This document shows, in pieces, positions 27,017 through 37,758 of a stretch of 64,000 nucleotides of DNA (position 1 is the first letter of the stretch; each line of letters begins with the position of its first letter). The notes under the pieces are model-generated. The model had not been told where the DNA came from. It was given only the letters and a program-made list of their open reading frames with translations, and made no database searches. Origin of the DNA: Bradyrhizobium japonicum USDA 6 (GTDB lineage Bacteria > Pseudomonadota > Alphaproteobacteria > Rhizobiales > Xanthobacteraceae); the NCBI RefSeq assembly GCF_000284375.1, contig NC_017249.1:5806001-5870000 (forward strand), in the 5' to 3' direction. Position numbers and translations under genes: made by a program.

Positions 27017-28243
27017 ATGACGACGACGCTCGCGCGCCGCTACGCGGCCCTTCTGGCCTGTGCCGCCTTCGGTTTTGCAACATCCGCTTACGCGCAGGAC
27101 AAGACCGTCAAGATCGGCGTCTTGAATGACATGTCGAGCCTTTATGCCGATATCGGCGGCCCGAACTCCGTGGTCGCGATCAAGATGGCCGTCGAGGATT
27201 CCGGCCTGCTCAAGAAGGGCTGGAAGATCGACGTGCTGAGCGGCGATCACCAGAACAAGCCGGACGTCGGCGTCAATATCGCTCGGCAGTGGATCGATAA
27301 CGAGAAGGTCGATGCGATCGCCGATACGCCGAACTCCGGCGTCGCGCTTGCGGTCAGCAACCTCGTCAAGGAAAAGAATTCGGTGCTGCTGAATTCCGGC
27401 GCCGCCTCTGCCGACTTGACCGGCAAGGCCTGCACGCCGAACACGATCTCCTATACGTACGACACCTACATGCTCGCCAACGGCACCGGCAAGGCGCTGA
27501 CCAAGGCCGGCGGCGACACCTGGTTCTTTCTTACCGCGGATTATGCCTTCGGCCACGCGCTGGAACGCGACACCACGGCTGTCGTAACGGCGAACGGCGG
27601 CAAGGTGCTGGGCAGCGTCAAGCACCCGATCAACAGCTCGGACTTCTCGTCCTTCCTGCTGCAGGCGCAATCGTCCAAGGCCAAGGTGGTCGGCCTCGCC
27701 AATGCCGGCGGCGACACCACGAACTCGATCAAGCAGGCGGCCGAATTCGGCATCGTATCGGGCGGCCAGAAGCTCGCGGCGCTGCTGCTGTTCATCAACG
27801 ATGTGCATTCGCTGGGGCTAAAGACCGCGCACGGCCTGACCTTCACCGAGTCCTTCTACTGGGACATGAACGAGCAGACCCGCGCCTGGTCGAAGCGCTT
27901 CGCCGCCCTGGCCAGCAAGAACGCGATGCCGTCGATGACCCAGGCCGGCAACTACGCGATGGTGCTGCACTATCTCAAGGCGATGGAAGCGCTCGGCGGC
28001 AACCCGCATGACGGCGCCAAGGTCGTCGCCAAGATGAAGGAGCTGCCGACCGACGATCCGCTCTTCGGCAGTGGCCCGCTGCGCCAGGACGGACGCCGTC
28101 TCATCCCGGCCTATCTGTTCGAGGTGAAGAAGCCCGAGGAGTCGAAGGGTCCGTGGGACTACTACAAGCAGATCGCCACGATCGCGGCGGAAGACGCGGC
28201 CAAGCCGCTCAAGGACAGCGACTGTCCGCTGGTGAAGAAGTAA
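27017..28243 (+). CDS. branched-chain amino acid-type ABC substrate-binding protein (orphan)
   Basis: A 408-residue LivK/family-5-like periplasmic protein with a signal peptide (YAALLACAAFGFATSAYA). The mature part reads KIGVLNDMSSLYADIGGPNS, KMAVEDSGLLKKGWKIDVLS, ADYAFGHALERDTTAVV, NAGGDTTNSIKQAAEFGIV. It is a close paralogue of the binding protein at 41,538-42,761, sharing the order of motifs and the C-terminal FEVKKPEESKGPWDYYKQ. No permease or ATPase lies beside it, so it may lend substrate to the Liv transporter 13 kb away or to another. Confidence 0.92.
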   Translation: MTTTLARRYAALLACAAFGFATSAYAQDKTVKIGVLNDMSSLYADIGGPNSVVAIKMAVEDSGLLKKGWKIDVLSGDHQNKPDVGVNIARQWIDNEKVDAIADTPNSGVALAVSNLVKEKNSVLLNSGAASADLTGKACTPNTISYTYDTYMLANGTGKALTKAGGDTWFFLTADYAFGHALERDTTAVVTANGGKVLGSVKHPINSSDFSSFLLQAQSSKAKVVGLANAGGDTTNSIKQAAEFGIVSGGQKLAALLLFINDVHSLGLKTAHGLTFTESFYWDMNEQTRAWSKRFAALASKNAMPSMTQAGNYAMVLHYLKAMEALGGNPHDGAKVVAKMKELPTDDPLFGSGPLRQDGRRLIPAYLFEVKKPEESKGPWDYYKQIATIAAEDAAKPLKDSDCPLVKK

Positions 28244-28258
28244 GACAGTCGACGCTGC

Positions 28259-28353
28259 CGTAGGGTGGGCAAAGGCGCGTAAGCGCCGTGCCCACCTTCT
28301 CTCCGCGAATTGACGAAGTAGCGGTGGGCACGCTTCGCTTTGCCCACCCTACG
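28259..28353. repeat. palindromic intergenic repeat, copy 2
   Basis: CGTAGGGTGGGCAAAG (28259-28274) and CTTTGCCCACCCTACG (28338-28353) are the same perfect 16-bp arms as at 9,483-9,572; the centre differs in length and sequence. The right arm supplies the TAG stop codon of the convergent MFS gene. Confidence 0.85.
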
Positions 28354-29605
28354 GGACCGTCTTCGTGGCAGATAGCGCCCGCATCGCGATCGCGACACAT
28401 GCGACCATCAAGACCGCCGCAAGCAGGAACGGCGCGCCGGGCAGATGCCACGGCGCGCTGGCGCCGATGAAATAGGAAAACGTCAGGGTGAACAGGAACG
28501 GTCCGACGAGCTGCGACACGCTCTGCACGCTCGCGGTCGCGCCCTGCAACTGGCCCTGCTGATCGGGCGCGACCAATCGCGTCATCAGCGATTGCATGGC
28601 CGCGCCCGAGATGCCCCACAGCGACATCACGGGAATGCCGATCCAGAACAGCGGGCCAGTCGGCGCCGCGCCGAAGATCACGAAGCCGATCGCGCCACAG
28701 CACAGACCGAGCACCAGCGCATTCCGCTCGCCGAGCACGCGTACGATCAGGCCGATCGCGAGCCCCTGCACCACCATGGCGCAGATGCCGACCATCGCGA
28801 GCGTCAGACCCACGGTCTTGGAATCCCAGCCGTAGCGATAGGTCGCATAGAGCACGAAGGTCGAGGGCAGCACGACATGCGCGACTTGCGCGATGAAGTT
28901 GACGATGGATAACGCGGCCAGCGCCGCGTTGGACCGTAGCAAGTGCAGCGCTCCGACCGGATTGGCACTGGTCCAGCGGAACGGCGCTCGCCGCTCCGGC
29001 GTCAGCGATTCCGGCAGGACGAAGAGCCCATAGAGTGCATTGGCAAAGCTCAAAGCCGCCGACGCCCAGAACGGCAGCCGCGGATCGATATCGCCGAGCA
29101 GGCCGCCGAGCGCCGGGCCCAGGATGAAGCCGGCGCCGAAGGCAGCTCCAATCCTGCCGAAGACGGCCGCGCGCCGCTCCGGCGGCGTGATGTCGGCGAT
29201 ATAGGCAAAGGCGGTCGAAATGCTCGCCGAGGTGATGCCCGAGATCACGCGGCCGATGAACAACCAGAGCAGCGACGGCGCGAGCGCCATCAGCACATAG
29301 TCGGCGGCGAGCCCGAAATTCGACAGCAGCACCACCGGCCGCCGTCCGAAGCGATCCGACAGCGCGCCGAGCACCGGCGAGAACACGAACTGCATCAGCG
29401 CCCAGGCGGTGCCGAACAGGCCGAAGATGCGGGCCGCATGCGCGGTGTCGTTGTCGACGAAGCTCTCGATCAGCTTCGGCAGGATCGGCATGATCACGCC
29501 GAGCGCGAGCATGTCGAGCAGGATGGTGACGAAGATGAAGGCGACCGCGCCGCGCCGGACCGGCGCAGCGCCCTGCGCCGTCGCCTCGCCGGCATCGTTG
29601 CTCAC
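28349..29605 (-). CDS. MFS transporter, Tet/TCR-like
   Basis: A 418-residue, 12-helix major facilitator. The first helix ([20 protein letters not shown]) carries the D-x-x-x-x-G-x-x-x-P motif of the DHA1/TetA branch, and [20 protein letters not shown] is the family loop motif. The closest described group is the TCR/Tet drug:proton antiporters, but many such proteins are not tetracycline pumps. Its ATG overlaps the der stop by four bases, so it is the last gene of that operon. The stop codon is contributed by the palindromic repeat. Confidence 0.85.
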   Translation of the reverse strand: MSNDAGEATAQGAAPVRRGAVAFIFVTILLDMLALGVIMPILPKLIESFVDNDTAHAARIFGLFGTAWALMQFVFSPVLGALSDRFGRRPVVLLSNFGLAADYVLMALAPSLLWLFIGRVISGITSASISTAFAYIADITPPERRAAVFGRIGAAFGAGFILGPALGGLLGDIDPRLPFWASAALSFANALYGLFVLPESLTPERRAPFRWTSANPVGALHLLRSNAALAALSIVNFIAQVAHVVLPSTFVLYATYRYGWDSKTVGLTLAMVGICAMVVQGLAIGLIVRVLGERNALVLGLCCGAIGFVIFGAAPTGPLFWIGIPVMSLWGISGAAMQSLMTRLVAPDQQGQLQGATASVQSVSQLVGPFLFTLTFSYFIGASAPWHLPGAPFLLAAVLMVACVAIAMRALSATKTVP

Positions 29606-30987
29606 GACGGCCGCTTGCGCTTGTGGGCGAAGGGGTTGGCCTTTTCGCGCAAGGTGATGCGCACCGGCGTACCCGGCAGCTCAAAGGTCTCGCGCATGGA
29701 ATTGGTCAGGTAGCGCAAATAGGACTGCGGCACCGCGTCCGCGCGCGAGCAGAACAGCACGAAGCTCGGCGGACGCGCCTTGTTCTGCGTGATGTAATTG
29801 AGCTTGAGCCGTCGGCCGGACACGGCCGGCGGCGGATTGGCCTGCACGGCCTGCTCGAACCAGCGATTGAGCGCGGAAGTCGGCACGCGCCTGTTCCAGA
29901 CAGCGTAGGCGTCCTGGATCGCCTGCATCAGACGATCGATGCCCTCGCCCATCAGACCTGATACGGCGACGATCGGAACGCCCTTGATCTGCGGCAGCCA
30001 ATGGTCGGCATCGCGGCGCAGGCCGGAGATGGCGCCGCCGCCCTTGGTCTCCATCAGATCCCATTTGTTGACGGCGAGCACGACCGCGCGGCCCTCGCGC
30101 TCGATCAGATCGGCGATGCGCAGGTCCTGCTCCTCGAAACGGTTCTGCGTATCCATCATCATCACGACGACTTCGGCAAAGCGCACCGCGCGCAACGCGT
30201 CGGCGACCGAGAGCTTCTCCAGCTTTTCCTCGATGCGCGAGCGACGGCGCAGGCCCGCGGTATCGAACACGCGAAAATCGCGGCCGTTCCAGTTGATCTC
30301 GACCGCGATGGAATCGCGCGTGGTGCCGGCCTCCGGGCTCGTCAGCAGGCGCTCCTCGCCGAGCAGATGATTGATCAGCGTCGACTTGCCGGCATTGGGC
30401 CGGCCGACGATGGCGACGCGGATCGGACGCGTCGCGGCCTCCTCCTCGGTCAGCGGCGGCTCGTCGTCCTCGGCTTCATCTTCGTCGACAGGCTCCGGCA
30501 TCAACTCGCGGAGGGCGTCATACAGCTCGCCCATGCCCTCGCCGTGCTCGGCCGAGATCTGGATGGGATCGCCGAGGCCGAGCGCAAAGGCCTCCATCGC
30601 GCCGGCATCGCCGTGCTTGCCTTCGCTCTTGTTGGCGACCAGCAGCACCGGCTTGTCGGCCTTGCGGGCGAAATCGGCGAAGGCGCGATCGGTGGGCGTC
30701 AGGCCGATGCGGGCATCGATGACGAAGAACAGCGCGTCGGCCTGTGCGATCGCGGCCTCGGTCTGCTCCTGCATGCGCGCGGTCAGCGAGCCCTTGGCGC
30801 CCTCGTCGAGGCCGGCGGTATCGATGATGGTGAATGCGAGGTCGCCGAGCCTGGCCTCGCCTTCGCGGCGATCGCGGGTGACGCCCGGCAGGTCATCGAC
30901 GAGCGCGAGCTTCTGCCCAACCAGGCGGTTGAACAGCGTCGATTTGCCGACATTTGGCCGGCCGATAATAGCAATCGTGAAGGACAT
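29602..30987 (-). CDS. der: GTPase Der (EngA)
   Basis: A 461-residue double GTPase essential for 50S assembly. The first G domain has [16 protein letters not shown] and NKSEG; the second (about residue 194) has [29 protein letters not shown] and VNKWDL. The C-terminal KH-like domain ([19 protein letters not shown]) is present. Length and domain order are normal. It lies in an operon downstream of a YfgM-like gene and a lipoprotein gene, in the position where many proteobacteria have yfgM-bamB-der. Confidence 0.97.
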   Translation of the reverse strand: MSFTIAIIGRPNVGKSTLFNRLVGQKLALVDDLPGVTRDRREGEARLGDLAFTIIDTAGLDEGAKGSLTARMQEQTEAAIAQADALFFVIDARIGLTPTDRAFADFARKADKPVLLVANKSEGKHGDAGAMEAFALGLGDPIQISAEHGEGMGELYDALRELMPEPVDEDEAEDDEPPLTEEEAATRPIRVAIVGRPNAGKSTLINHLLGEERLLTSPEAGTTRDSIAVEINWNGRDFRVFDTAGLRRRSRIEEKLEKLSVADALRAVRFAEVVVMMMDTQNRFEEQDLRIADLIEREGRAVVLAVNKWDLMETKGGGAISGLRRDADHWLPQIKGVPIVAVSGLMGEGIDRLMQAIQDAYAVWNRRVPTSALNRWFEQAVQANPPPAVSGRRLKLNYITQNKARPPSFVLFCSRADAVPQSYLRYLTNSMRETFELPGTPVRITLREKANPFAHKRKRPS

Positions 30988-31036
30988 CGGTCATTCGTGC
31001 GCTGCGAAGGCCGCGCCTGTCAATGTAATGAAGTGA

Positions 31037-31585
31037 TCAGCGCGAGAAGCTGCCGCTCGGCATCGGTGCCGGGAAAGCTCCCTGCGATTGCTGCTGGGTG
31101 GTCTGGGTCGGTTGCGCCTGCTGGACGGGTTGATCCGGCGGCGGGGCGGTGGTGCGCTTGCGCACGATCTTCTGCTTGGGCGGCGGAGCGGCCGCGGGTG
31201 GCGCGGCCTCCGGCTGGGCCTCGCCGTCGACCTCGCCCGCCGGCGCCTCAGCGGGCGCGGTCGCGGCGCTGGCAGGCTGTTTGGTCTTCTTTGCCTTGGC
31301 ACCCTTTGCCGGCTTGGCCTCGGGCGGCGGCTCGGCGGGCAGAGCCGCGACGGCCGGTGCGTTCGGATCCGGCTGCTGTGCTGCGCCCTTGTACATCTCC
31401 CGCGGCACGCCCTGCTCGAGGCCCGGAACGCCCTCCGGGAAGACTGGCTTGCGCTCGCCCGGCAGCTTCTTCTTGGTGTCGAGGAAGTCGAGCATGTCGC
31501 TTGGATCGAAGCTGGAGCAGCCGCCCAGGATGCCCGTGAAGGCGATCAGGACGGCGGCTGCGATCAAGCGTGGCGTGCGGCGCAT
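31037..31585 (-). CDS. Pro/Ala-rich predicted outer-membrane lipoprotein
   Basis: A 182-residue protein with a lipoprotein signal (RLIAAAVLIAFTGILGGCSS); the Cys of LGGC would be lipidated. After a conserved-looking stretch (FDPSDMLDFLDTKKKLPGER) the rest is rich in Pro, Ala, Gln and Lys and probably disordered. It sits where bamB is found in E. coli (between yfgM and der) but shows no beta-propeller repeats, so it is not BamB. A role in outer-membrane assembly is only suggested by context. Confidence 0.75.
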   Translation of the reverse strand: MRRTPRLIAAAVLIAFTGILGGCSSFDPSDMLDFLDTKKKLPGERKPVFPEGVPGLEQGVPREMYKGAAQQPDPNAPAVAALPAEPPPEAKPAKGAKAKKTKQPASAATAPAEAPAGEVDGEAQPEAAPPAAAPPPKQKIVRKRTTAPPPDQPVQQAQPTQTTQQQSQGAFPAPMPSGSFSR

Positions 31586-31616
31586 CTTGTGTCTCGTCTA
31601 CGTCAAAGAGCCGTCG

Positions 31617-32270
31617 TCAGCTTTTGGCGACGGGCGGCAGCAGGGCCTGGAGCGCCTCGGCGCGTGAGCGCAAACCGGGCGGCGTTTCGCCGTCCTCGGC
31701 AATCGCGTCGAGCCATTTGCGGGCCGCGGTCATGTCGTTGTTGCGCCAGGCCGACAGCGCCAGCAACTCGCGGGCGCTATGGCGGAACGTGGATTTGGGC
31801 GCGGCGGAGGACTCCAGCCGCTGCTGCATGTCGGCATAGGACGCGCTGTCGACCAGCAAGCCGGCGGCGCGGATCTTCGCCAGATCCTGCCACTCACCAC
31901 CGATGCTGCGATCGGCGGCGATGTCGTCAAACATTTTGGCGGCCGCCTTGGGATCGCGGGGCGCTGCCTCGGCCGCGGCACGCAGCCGCGCCAGGGTGCG
32001 ATAACCCGAGGGAGCCTTGGCGGCGAGCTCAGTGAAGGCGGCCTCGGCCTCCGCGTGCTTGCCTTGGTCGGACAGCTCAGCGGCCTTCTCGAAGGCGGCG
32101 CCGGCCTCGGCGGCCTTCTTGCCCTCCAGATATTGGTAGCCGCGCCAGCCGCCGACGGCGGCCACGATCAGCACCATCAGGGCAATGAAGACAATCGAAT
32201 ACTTGTCCCACAGCTTCTTGAGCTGTTCGCGACGTACTTCCTCGTCGACTTCGTCAAATAATTCAGACAC
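31617..32270 (-). CDS. YfgM-like tetratricopeptide membrane protein
   Basis: A 217-residue protein with a short cytoplasmic N-terminus (EVDEEVRREQLKKLWDKYS), one membrane helix (IVFIALMVLIVAAVGGW) and a periplasmic helical region with TPR-like repeats (FEKAAELSDQGKHAEAEAAF). This matches the YfgM/DUF2133 family, which associates with the SecYEG translocon and periplasmic chaperones in E. coli. It is the first gene of the operon that includes the lipoprotein gene and der. Confidence 0.85.
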   Translation of the reverse strand: MSELFDEVDEEVRREQLKKLWDKYSIVFIALMVLIVAAVGGWRGYQYLEGKKAAEAGAAFEKAAELSDQGKHAEAEAAFTELAAKAPSGYRTLARLRAAAEAAPRDPKAAAKMFDDIAADRSIGGEWQDLAKIRAAGLLVDSASYADMQQRLESSAAPKSTFRHSARELLALSAWRNNDMTAARKWLDAIAEDGETPPGLRSRAEALQALLPPVAKS

Positions 32271-32436
32271 TTATGATAATCCCATGCCCGTCCGGGTGCG
32301 CGCGCCAATGCGTTCGCGTCAGGAATCCCGTCCCCACGTGGCGGCGGGGTACCCTAACGATATGGCGGTGGCAAGGCAAAGCGAGCCCAATCAAGGCGTT
32401 AACCACCCGGGATAGCCCGGTTACCGCCTACCCGGC

Positions 32437-34026
32437 TCAGGCTCCCAGGAGCTCCCGCAGCTGCCGCTTCAGCACCTTGCCATTGGCATTGCGCGGCAGC
32501 GGCTCGGAGGTGATCGCCATGGTTTCGGGGACCTTGTAGTCGGACAGCCGCTCCGCGCACCAGACGCGCAAGGCCTCGCCGGTCACCGGCGCGCGCGTCA
32601 CCACCACGGCGTGGACGCGCTCGCCCAGCACCGGGCAAGCCTTGGCAATGATCGCGCTCTCGACCACGGCGGGGTGGCCGGCCAGCACGGATTCGACCTC
32701 GGCCGAATAGATCTTCAGGCCGCCGCGATTGATCATGTCCTTCTGCCGGTCGAACACGCGGACAAACCCCTCCGCGTCGACCGAGCCGAGATCGCCGGAA
32801 TGCCAGAATCCGCCCGTGAAGCTTTCGGCCGTCGCCTTCGGGTTATTCCAGTAGCCCTTGATGACGGAGGCGCTCTGGATCCAGAGCTCGCCGATCTCGC
32901 CATGAGGCAGCTCGCGGCCGTCCGCTCCCATCGCGACGATGCGGGCACCGGGACACGGCAGGCCGACACTGTCGATGTGGCTCGCGGTCAGCTCGCCCGG
33001 CATGATCGTCGAGGGCGACGTCGTCTCGGTCGAGCCGTAGCAGTTCGCGAGCTTCAGGCCGGGAATCGTCGCCTTGAGCTTCTCGATGGTCGCGACCGGC
33101 ATCGGCGCGCCGCCAAAGCCGCCGATGCGCCAGCTCGAGAGATCGTAGCTGTCGAAATCAGGCTGGAGCAGGCAGAGATTGTACATCGCCGGCACCATCA
33201 CCGTGTAGGTGACGCGCTCGCGCGCGGCGAGCCTGAGATAATCCGCGGCCTTGAACTCCGGCATGATGATCAGCGCACCGCCGCAGCGGATCATGGTCGT
33301 GATGTTGGCGACGACGCCGGTGACGTGGCCGAGCGGCACCGCCGCGATCGAGCGGTCAGCTTCCGTCAATTGCAGGCAGGAGACGAACACCATCGAGGAA
33401 TGGACGATGTTGCAATGGGCGAGCATCGCACCCTTCGGCTTGCCCGTCGTGCCTGAGGTGTAGAGGATCATCGCGGTGTCCTCCTCGCCGACCTCGACCG
33501 GCGCCGGTGCCGGGACGTTGTCGGCGAGCACGGCGAAACGCGACAGGGCCTGATCGCTGTCGACGGCGATGCGGTGGATGACATCGGGGACATCAAGCGC
33601 ATCGGGCAGCCGCTCGGAGAGCCCCGCTTCATGGATCAGGATCCTGGCGCCGCAATCGGCGAGGACATAGGCGATCTCGGGCTTCTGCTGGCGGGTGCCG
33701 AGCAGCACCGTCACCAGCCCCTCATGCGCGGCGGCAAACAGCAGCAGCGGAAATTCGATGCGATTGCCGAGCAGGATCGCGACACGATCGCCGCGCTGCA
33801 GGCCGAGCTTGCGAAAGCCCGCCGCGATCCGCGCGGCCTGCTCCACCGCCTGCCGCCAGCTCAACCGGACCTCGCCTGCGATCAACGCTTCGCCGTCCGG
33901 ATTGCGGGCGCAAGCGTCCGCGATCATCGCCCACAGGCTCGCCGGCCGGTCGCTGAAGGCCGGCACCACCCGATCGCCAAAGCGCGCCTCGAAACGCATC
34001 GGAGGGATCTGAGATTGCGACCAGTC
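32437..34026 (-). CDS. acyl-CoA synthetase (AMP-binding, ANL superfamily)
   Basis: About 529 residues. The P-loop motif is MILYTSGTTGKPKGAML (about 185), with NCYGSTETTSPS, then FWHSGDLGSVDAEGFVRVFD and RQKDMINRGGLKIYSAEVE, and the catalytic Lys near the end in PRNANGKVLKRQLRE. Such enzymes activate fatty, aromatic or other carboxylic acids to CoA thioesters via acyl-AMP. The substrate cannot be read off. The start MDWSQSQIPP has GAGGG upstream and is preferred over an ATG 11 codons earlier. Confidence 0.92.
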   Translation of the reverse strand, partial: DWSQSQIPPMRFEARFGDRVVPAFSDRPASLWAMIADACARNPDGEALIAGEVRLSWRQAVEQAARIAAGFRKLGLQRGDRVAILLGNRIEFPLLLFAAAHEGLVTVLLGTRQQKPEIAYVLADCGARILIHEAGLSERLPDALDVPDVIHRIAVDSDQALSRFAVLADNVPAPAPVEVGEEDTAMILYTSGTTGKPKGAMLAHCNIVHSSMVFVSCLQLTEADRSIAAVPLGHVTGVVANITTMIRCGGALIIMPEFKAADYLRLAARERVTYTVMVPAMYNLCLLQPDFDSYDLSSWRIGGFGGAPMPVATIEKLKATIPGLKLANCYGSTETTSPSTIMPGELTASHIDSVGLPCPGARIVAMGADGRELPHGEIGELWIQSASVIKGYWNNPKATAESFTGGFWHSGDLGSVDAEGFVRVFDRQKDMINRGGLKIYSAEVESVLAGHPAVVESAIIAKACPVLGERVHAVVVTRAPVTGEALRVWCAERLSDYKVPETMAITSEPLPRNANGKVLKRQLRELLGA

Positions 34027-34106
34027 CATCGGAATGCCCTCGGCTCGTTGCTTTGTCACGTTCCGCGCATGACTGCGCGGAACAGTCTTGCGCTGATCGG
34101 CTGTCG

Positions 34107-34691
34107 TTAGATTCCCATGACGGGAACGCCGATCACAACCGGGTGGAATGCGAAAGCCAGCGCGAGATAGGCGACGACACCGACTGCAACGGCGATCAGA
34201 TCATTGGTGACCCCACCCACCGGAATCGGCGGGCCGCCGCCATCGGTGCGATGCTTCAGCGAGATGCGGTCGTACACGGCCCAGCCCAGGAACGAGCCAA
34301 ACAGGATGATGGAGCCGAGATCGCCGTTGGCGAGCAGATGCGCGGCCGCCCACAATTTGATGCCCGCCAGCATCGGATGCTTCAGCGTCGCATAGATGCG
34401 CCCGCGCAAGTAGGACGCCACCACCAGAATGACCGCGGGCAGCATCAGCGCGACTGCAATGTGCTTGAATGCGACCGGCGGCTCCCAAACCGGGATCATT
34501 CCGGCCGCGCGATAATGGGCGAAGCCCCAGATGATGAGCGCCAGTCCCGCAAGCGAGACCGCAGCATAAAGGATCTTGTAGGTCCCCTCGCCCAGCCTCG
34601 CGATCGCCTGCGCGCGCGCCTCGCGTTTCGTTGTGAAAACATGGGCCGCAAAAAACAGCATCAGCCCCAGGATCATGACCAGCAGACCCAC
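34107..34691 (-). CDS. NnrU family membrane protein
   Basis: A 194-residue protein with about six membrane helices. The start LLVMILGLMLFFAAHVFTT, the YAAVSLAGLALIIWGFAHY block, and TLKHPMLAGIKLWAAAHLLA NGD (His residues in the membrane) are typical of NnrU/NnuR-like proteins, related to isoprenylcysteine methyltransferase-type folds. NnrU is linked with denitrification gene clusters in some rhizobia, but no nitrite or NO reductase gene is near. Its role is unknown. Confidence 0.85.
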   Translation of the reverse strand: MGLLVMILGLMLFFAAHVFTTKREARAQAIARLGEGTYKILYAAVSLAGLALIIWGFAHYRAAGMIPVWEPPVAFKHIAVALMLPAVILVVASYLRGRIYATLKHPMLAGIKLWAAAHLLANGDLGSIILFGSFLGWAVYDRISLKHRTDGGGPPIPVGGVTNDLIAVAVGVVAYLALAFAFHPVVIGVPVMGI

Positions 34692-34855
34692 GACATCCTC
34701 CCCTCAACCAGCGCCCCCGCACATGGCGTATCATCGATTGGGCGCGGGTCGCAACTCTCGGCCTCATGATCAGGCGTGAAGGCCCGGCTCTGCAACAGCG
34801 CTGCGTTCATCCTGCGAGACGCGCGCAAGCGCGGCCTCAGGATGCGGGGATAGAG

Positions 34856-35434
34856 CTATTTTCCAAGCTCGCGATTATCGACATAGCGGATCGCGATCGG
34901 CCGTCCGGCCAGAGCGCCGCCGAGGCCACTGGTGAATTTGAGCGGCAGGCAGGCTTTCAGCGATGAATTGATCGCGTTGAGATAGGTCGTTCGGGTATCG
35001 GCCGGAACGCCCGCGGTGGCATAGGTCAGCTGCGGCGGACCGATCATGCCACCCGCCTTGTTGAAGCTGAAGCGCACCGCCATCTGCATGCCCGCGCGCG
35101 CATTGTCCGGTGGTGGCGACCAGCAGGTGCGCAGCTCGGCAAAGAGATCGCCGATCGTATCGAGATCGTGATCCGGCTTCCGGTATTTGGCGCGATCAGC
35201 CTCCGCCGGCACGCTTTCGATCGTGAGCTGGAGATTCTGGCCGTAGGGGTAGTCGATCTCGGGAATGCAGGGGCCATGCTCGAGCGGGCTGCAATAGTAC
35301 GGCGTGCAGGGCCGATAATCGAGCACGCTGCACGGCTCATGCGAAAACGGGATCGGATTGATCTGGCGGCGCTGCGCATCGGCGGCAACCGTCGATATCG
35401 CCAGCAGGAGAAAAACCAGGATGCCGCGCCACAT
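34856..35434 (-). CDS. secreted protein with TonB/TolA-C-like C-terminus
   Basis: A 192-residue protein with a signal peptide (MWRGILVFLLLAISTVAADA). After a Cys-rich segment (HEPCSVLDYRPCTPYYCSPL, then HGPCIPE) comes a domain with VRFSFNKAGGMIGPPQLTYA, YLNAINSSLKACLPLKF and IAIRYVD, resembling the C-terminal domain of TolA/TonB. There is no membrane anchor beyond the signal peptide. It probably is periplasmic and disulfide-bonded. I recognise no specific family; the domain comparison is by pattern only. Confidence 0.6.
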   Translation of the reverse strand: MWRGILVFLLLAISTVAADAQRRQINPIPFSHEPCSVLDYRPCTPYYCSPLEHGPCIPEIDYPYGQNLQLTIESVPAEADRAKYRKPDHDLDTIGDLFAELRTCWSPPPDNARAGMQMAVRFSFNKAGGMIGPPQLTYATAGVPADTRTTYLNAINSSLKACLPLKFTSGLGGALAGRPIAIRYVDNRELGK

Positions 35435-35530
35435 GATGCGAGCTCACAATGCCACATGTACCAACGTGGCATCGACAACGAACGCGTCAAGCCTGTGGCT
35501 GTTCACATGCTCGCGTTTAGCTCCGGTGTC

Positions 35531-35627
35531 GTCGCCCGGCTCGACCGGGCGACCCAGTACTCCGAGACGGCGGCGATGGAATCGAGAGGCTGCGGCGTAC
35601 TGGATTCCCCGCCTTCGCGGGGAGTGA
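35531..35627. repeat. composite palindromic repeat element
   Basis: Three inverted pairs in tandem: GTCGCCCGG/CCGGGCGAC (35531-35553), CCAGTAC/GTACTGG (35554-35560 and 35597-35603) and CCCCGC/GCGGGG (35607-35622). The architecture is that of short dispersed intergenic elements seen in Bradyrhizobium and relatives; only one copy is in this window. It fills most of the 232-base gap between the secreted protein gene and prfC. Confidence 0.6.
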
Positions 35628-35666
35628 CAGCGGAGTGTGCCCACGCAGCAGCGCGCGGAGAGCGCT

Positions 35667-37286
<1,620 letters not shown>

Positions 37287-37373
37287 GGCGGGAGCGTTTG
37301 GCAGGGAAAATGGGCCTGATCAAGCCTCATGTGGTGATTGCGGAGCCCTTCGGCCAGCCCCATATCCGCTCCT

Positions 37374-37425
37374 GGGGAGGACGGCCTCTCCCTCATCAGC
37401 ATATTTGCCGCGGGGACGACCCTGC
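37374..37425 (+). promoter_or_regulatory. candidate guanidine-II (mini-ykkC) riboswitch
   Basis: Two short hairpins with ACGR loops stand in tandem. GGGGAGG-ACGG-CCTCTCC (37374-37391) pairs over 7 bp with one G-U. GCGGGG-ACGA-CCCTGC (37410-37425) pairs over 6 bp with one G-U. A GGAGG ribosome site (37433-37437) and the sugE ATG (37444) follow. Two ACGR-capped hairpins just before the Shine-Dalgarno of a sugE/gdx gene is the defining layout of the guanidine-II class. Guanidine binding would be expected to free the ribosome site. Confidence 0.8.
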
Positions 37426-37443
37426 CTTGAATGGAGGGTCGTT

Positions 37444-37758
37444 ATGGCCTGGAGCATCCTGTTCGTCGCCGGTCTTCTCGAGATTACCTGGGCGATCGGC
37501 CTGAAATACACCGAGGGTTTTACCAAGCTTGTTCCGTCCGTCATCACGCTCGCGGCGATGGCCGGCAGTGTCATCCTGCTCGGTTTAGCCCTCAAATCGC
37601 TGCCCGTCGGAACCGCCTACGCGGTCTGGACCGGCATCGGCGCGGTCGGTACCGCCGCGCTTGGCATCATTCTGTTCGGCGAGCCGGCCACCGCCTTCCG
37701 CCTCGCCAGCATTGGGCTGATCGTCGCCGGCATCGCCGGGCTGAAATTCGTCACCTGA
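37444..37758 (+). CDS. sugE: SMR-family guanidinium exporter SugE/Gdx
   Basis: A 104-residue, four-helix small multidrug resistance protein. It has the conserved membrane Glu in [39 protein letters not shown] (the G-x-A-Y-A-x-W motif) and [20 protein letters not shown]. The Gdx branch exports guanidinium in exchange for protons as a dual-topology homodimer. ATG at 37444 has GGAGG seven bases upstream; the frame is open further but into prfC. The riboswitch-like leader supports the guanidinium role. Its last 8 bases overlap the end of the convergent pit gene. Confidence 0.92.
   Translation: MAWSILFVAGLLEITWAIGLKYTEGFTKLVPSVITLAAMAGSVILLGLALKSLPVGTAYAVWTGIGAVGTAALGIILFGEPATAFRLASIGLIVAGIAGLKFVT

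Noticed and set aside
28349..29605. The Tet-like MFS gene as a tetracycline-resistance determinant.
   Set aside because: It is the last gene of a core operon with der and has no TetR neighbour; the family is broad and the substrate unknown.
34107..34691. The NnrU gene as a sign of a denitrification cluster.
   Set aside because: No nitrite, nitric oxide or nitrous oxide reductase or NnrR-type gene is nearby; NnrU homologues occur outside such clusters.
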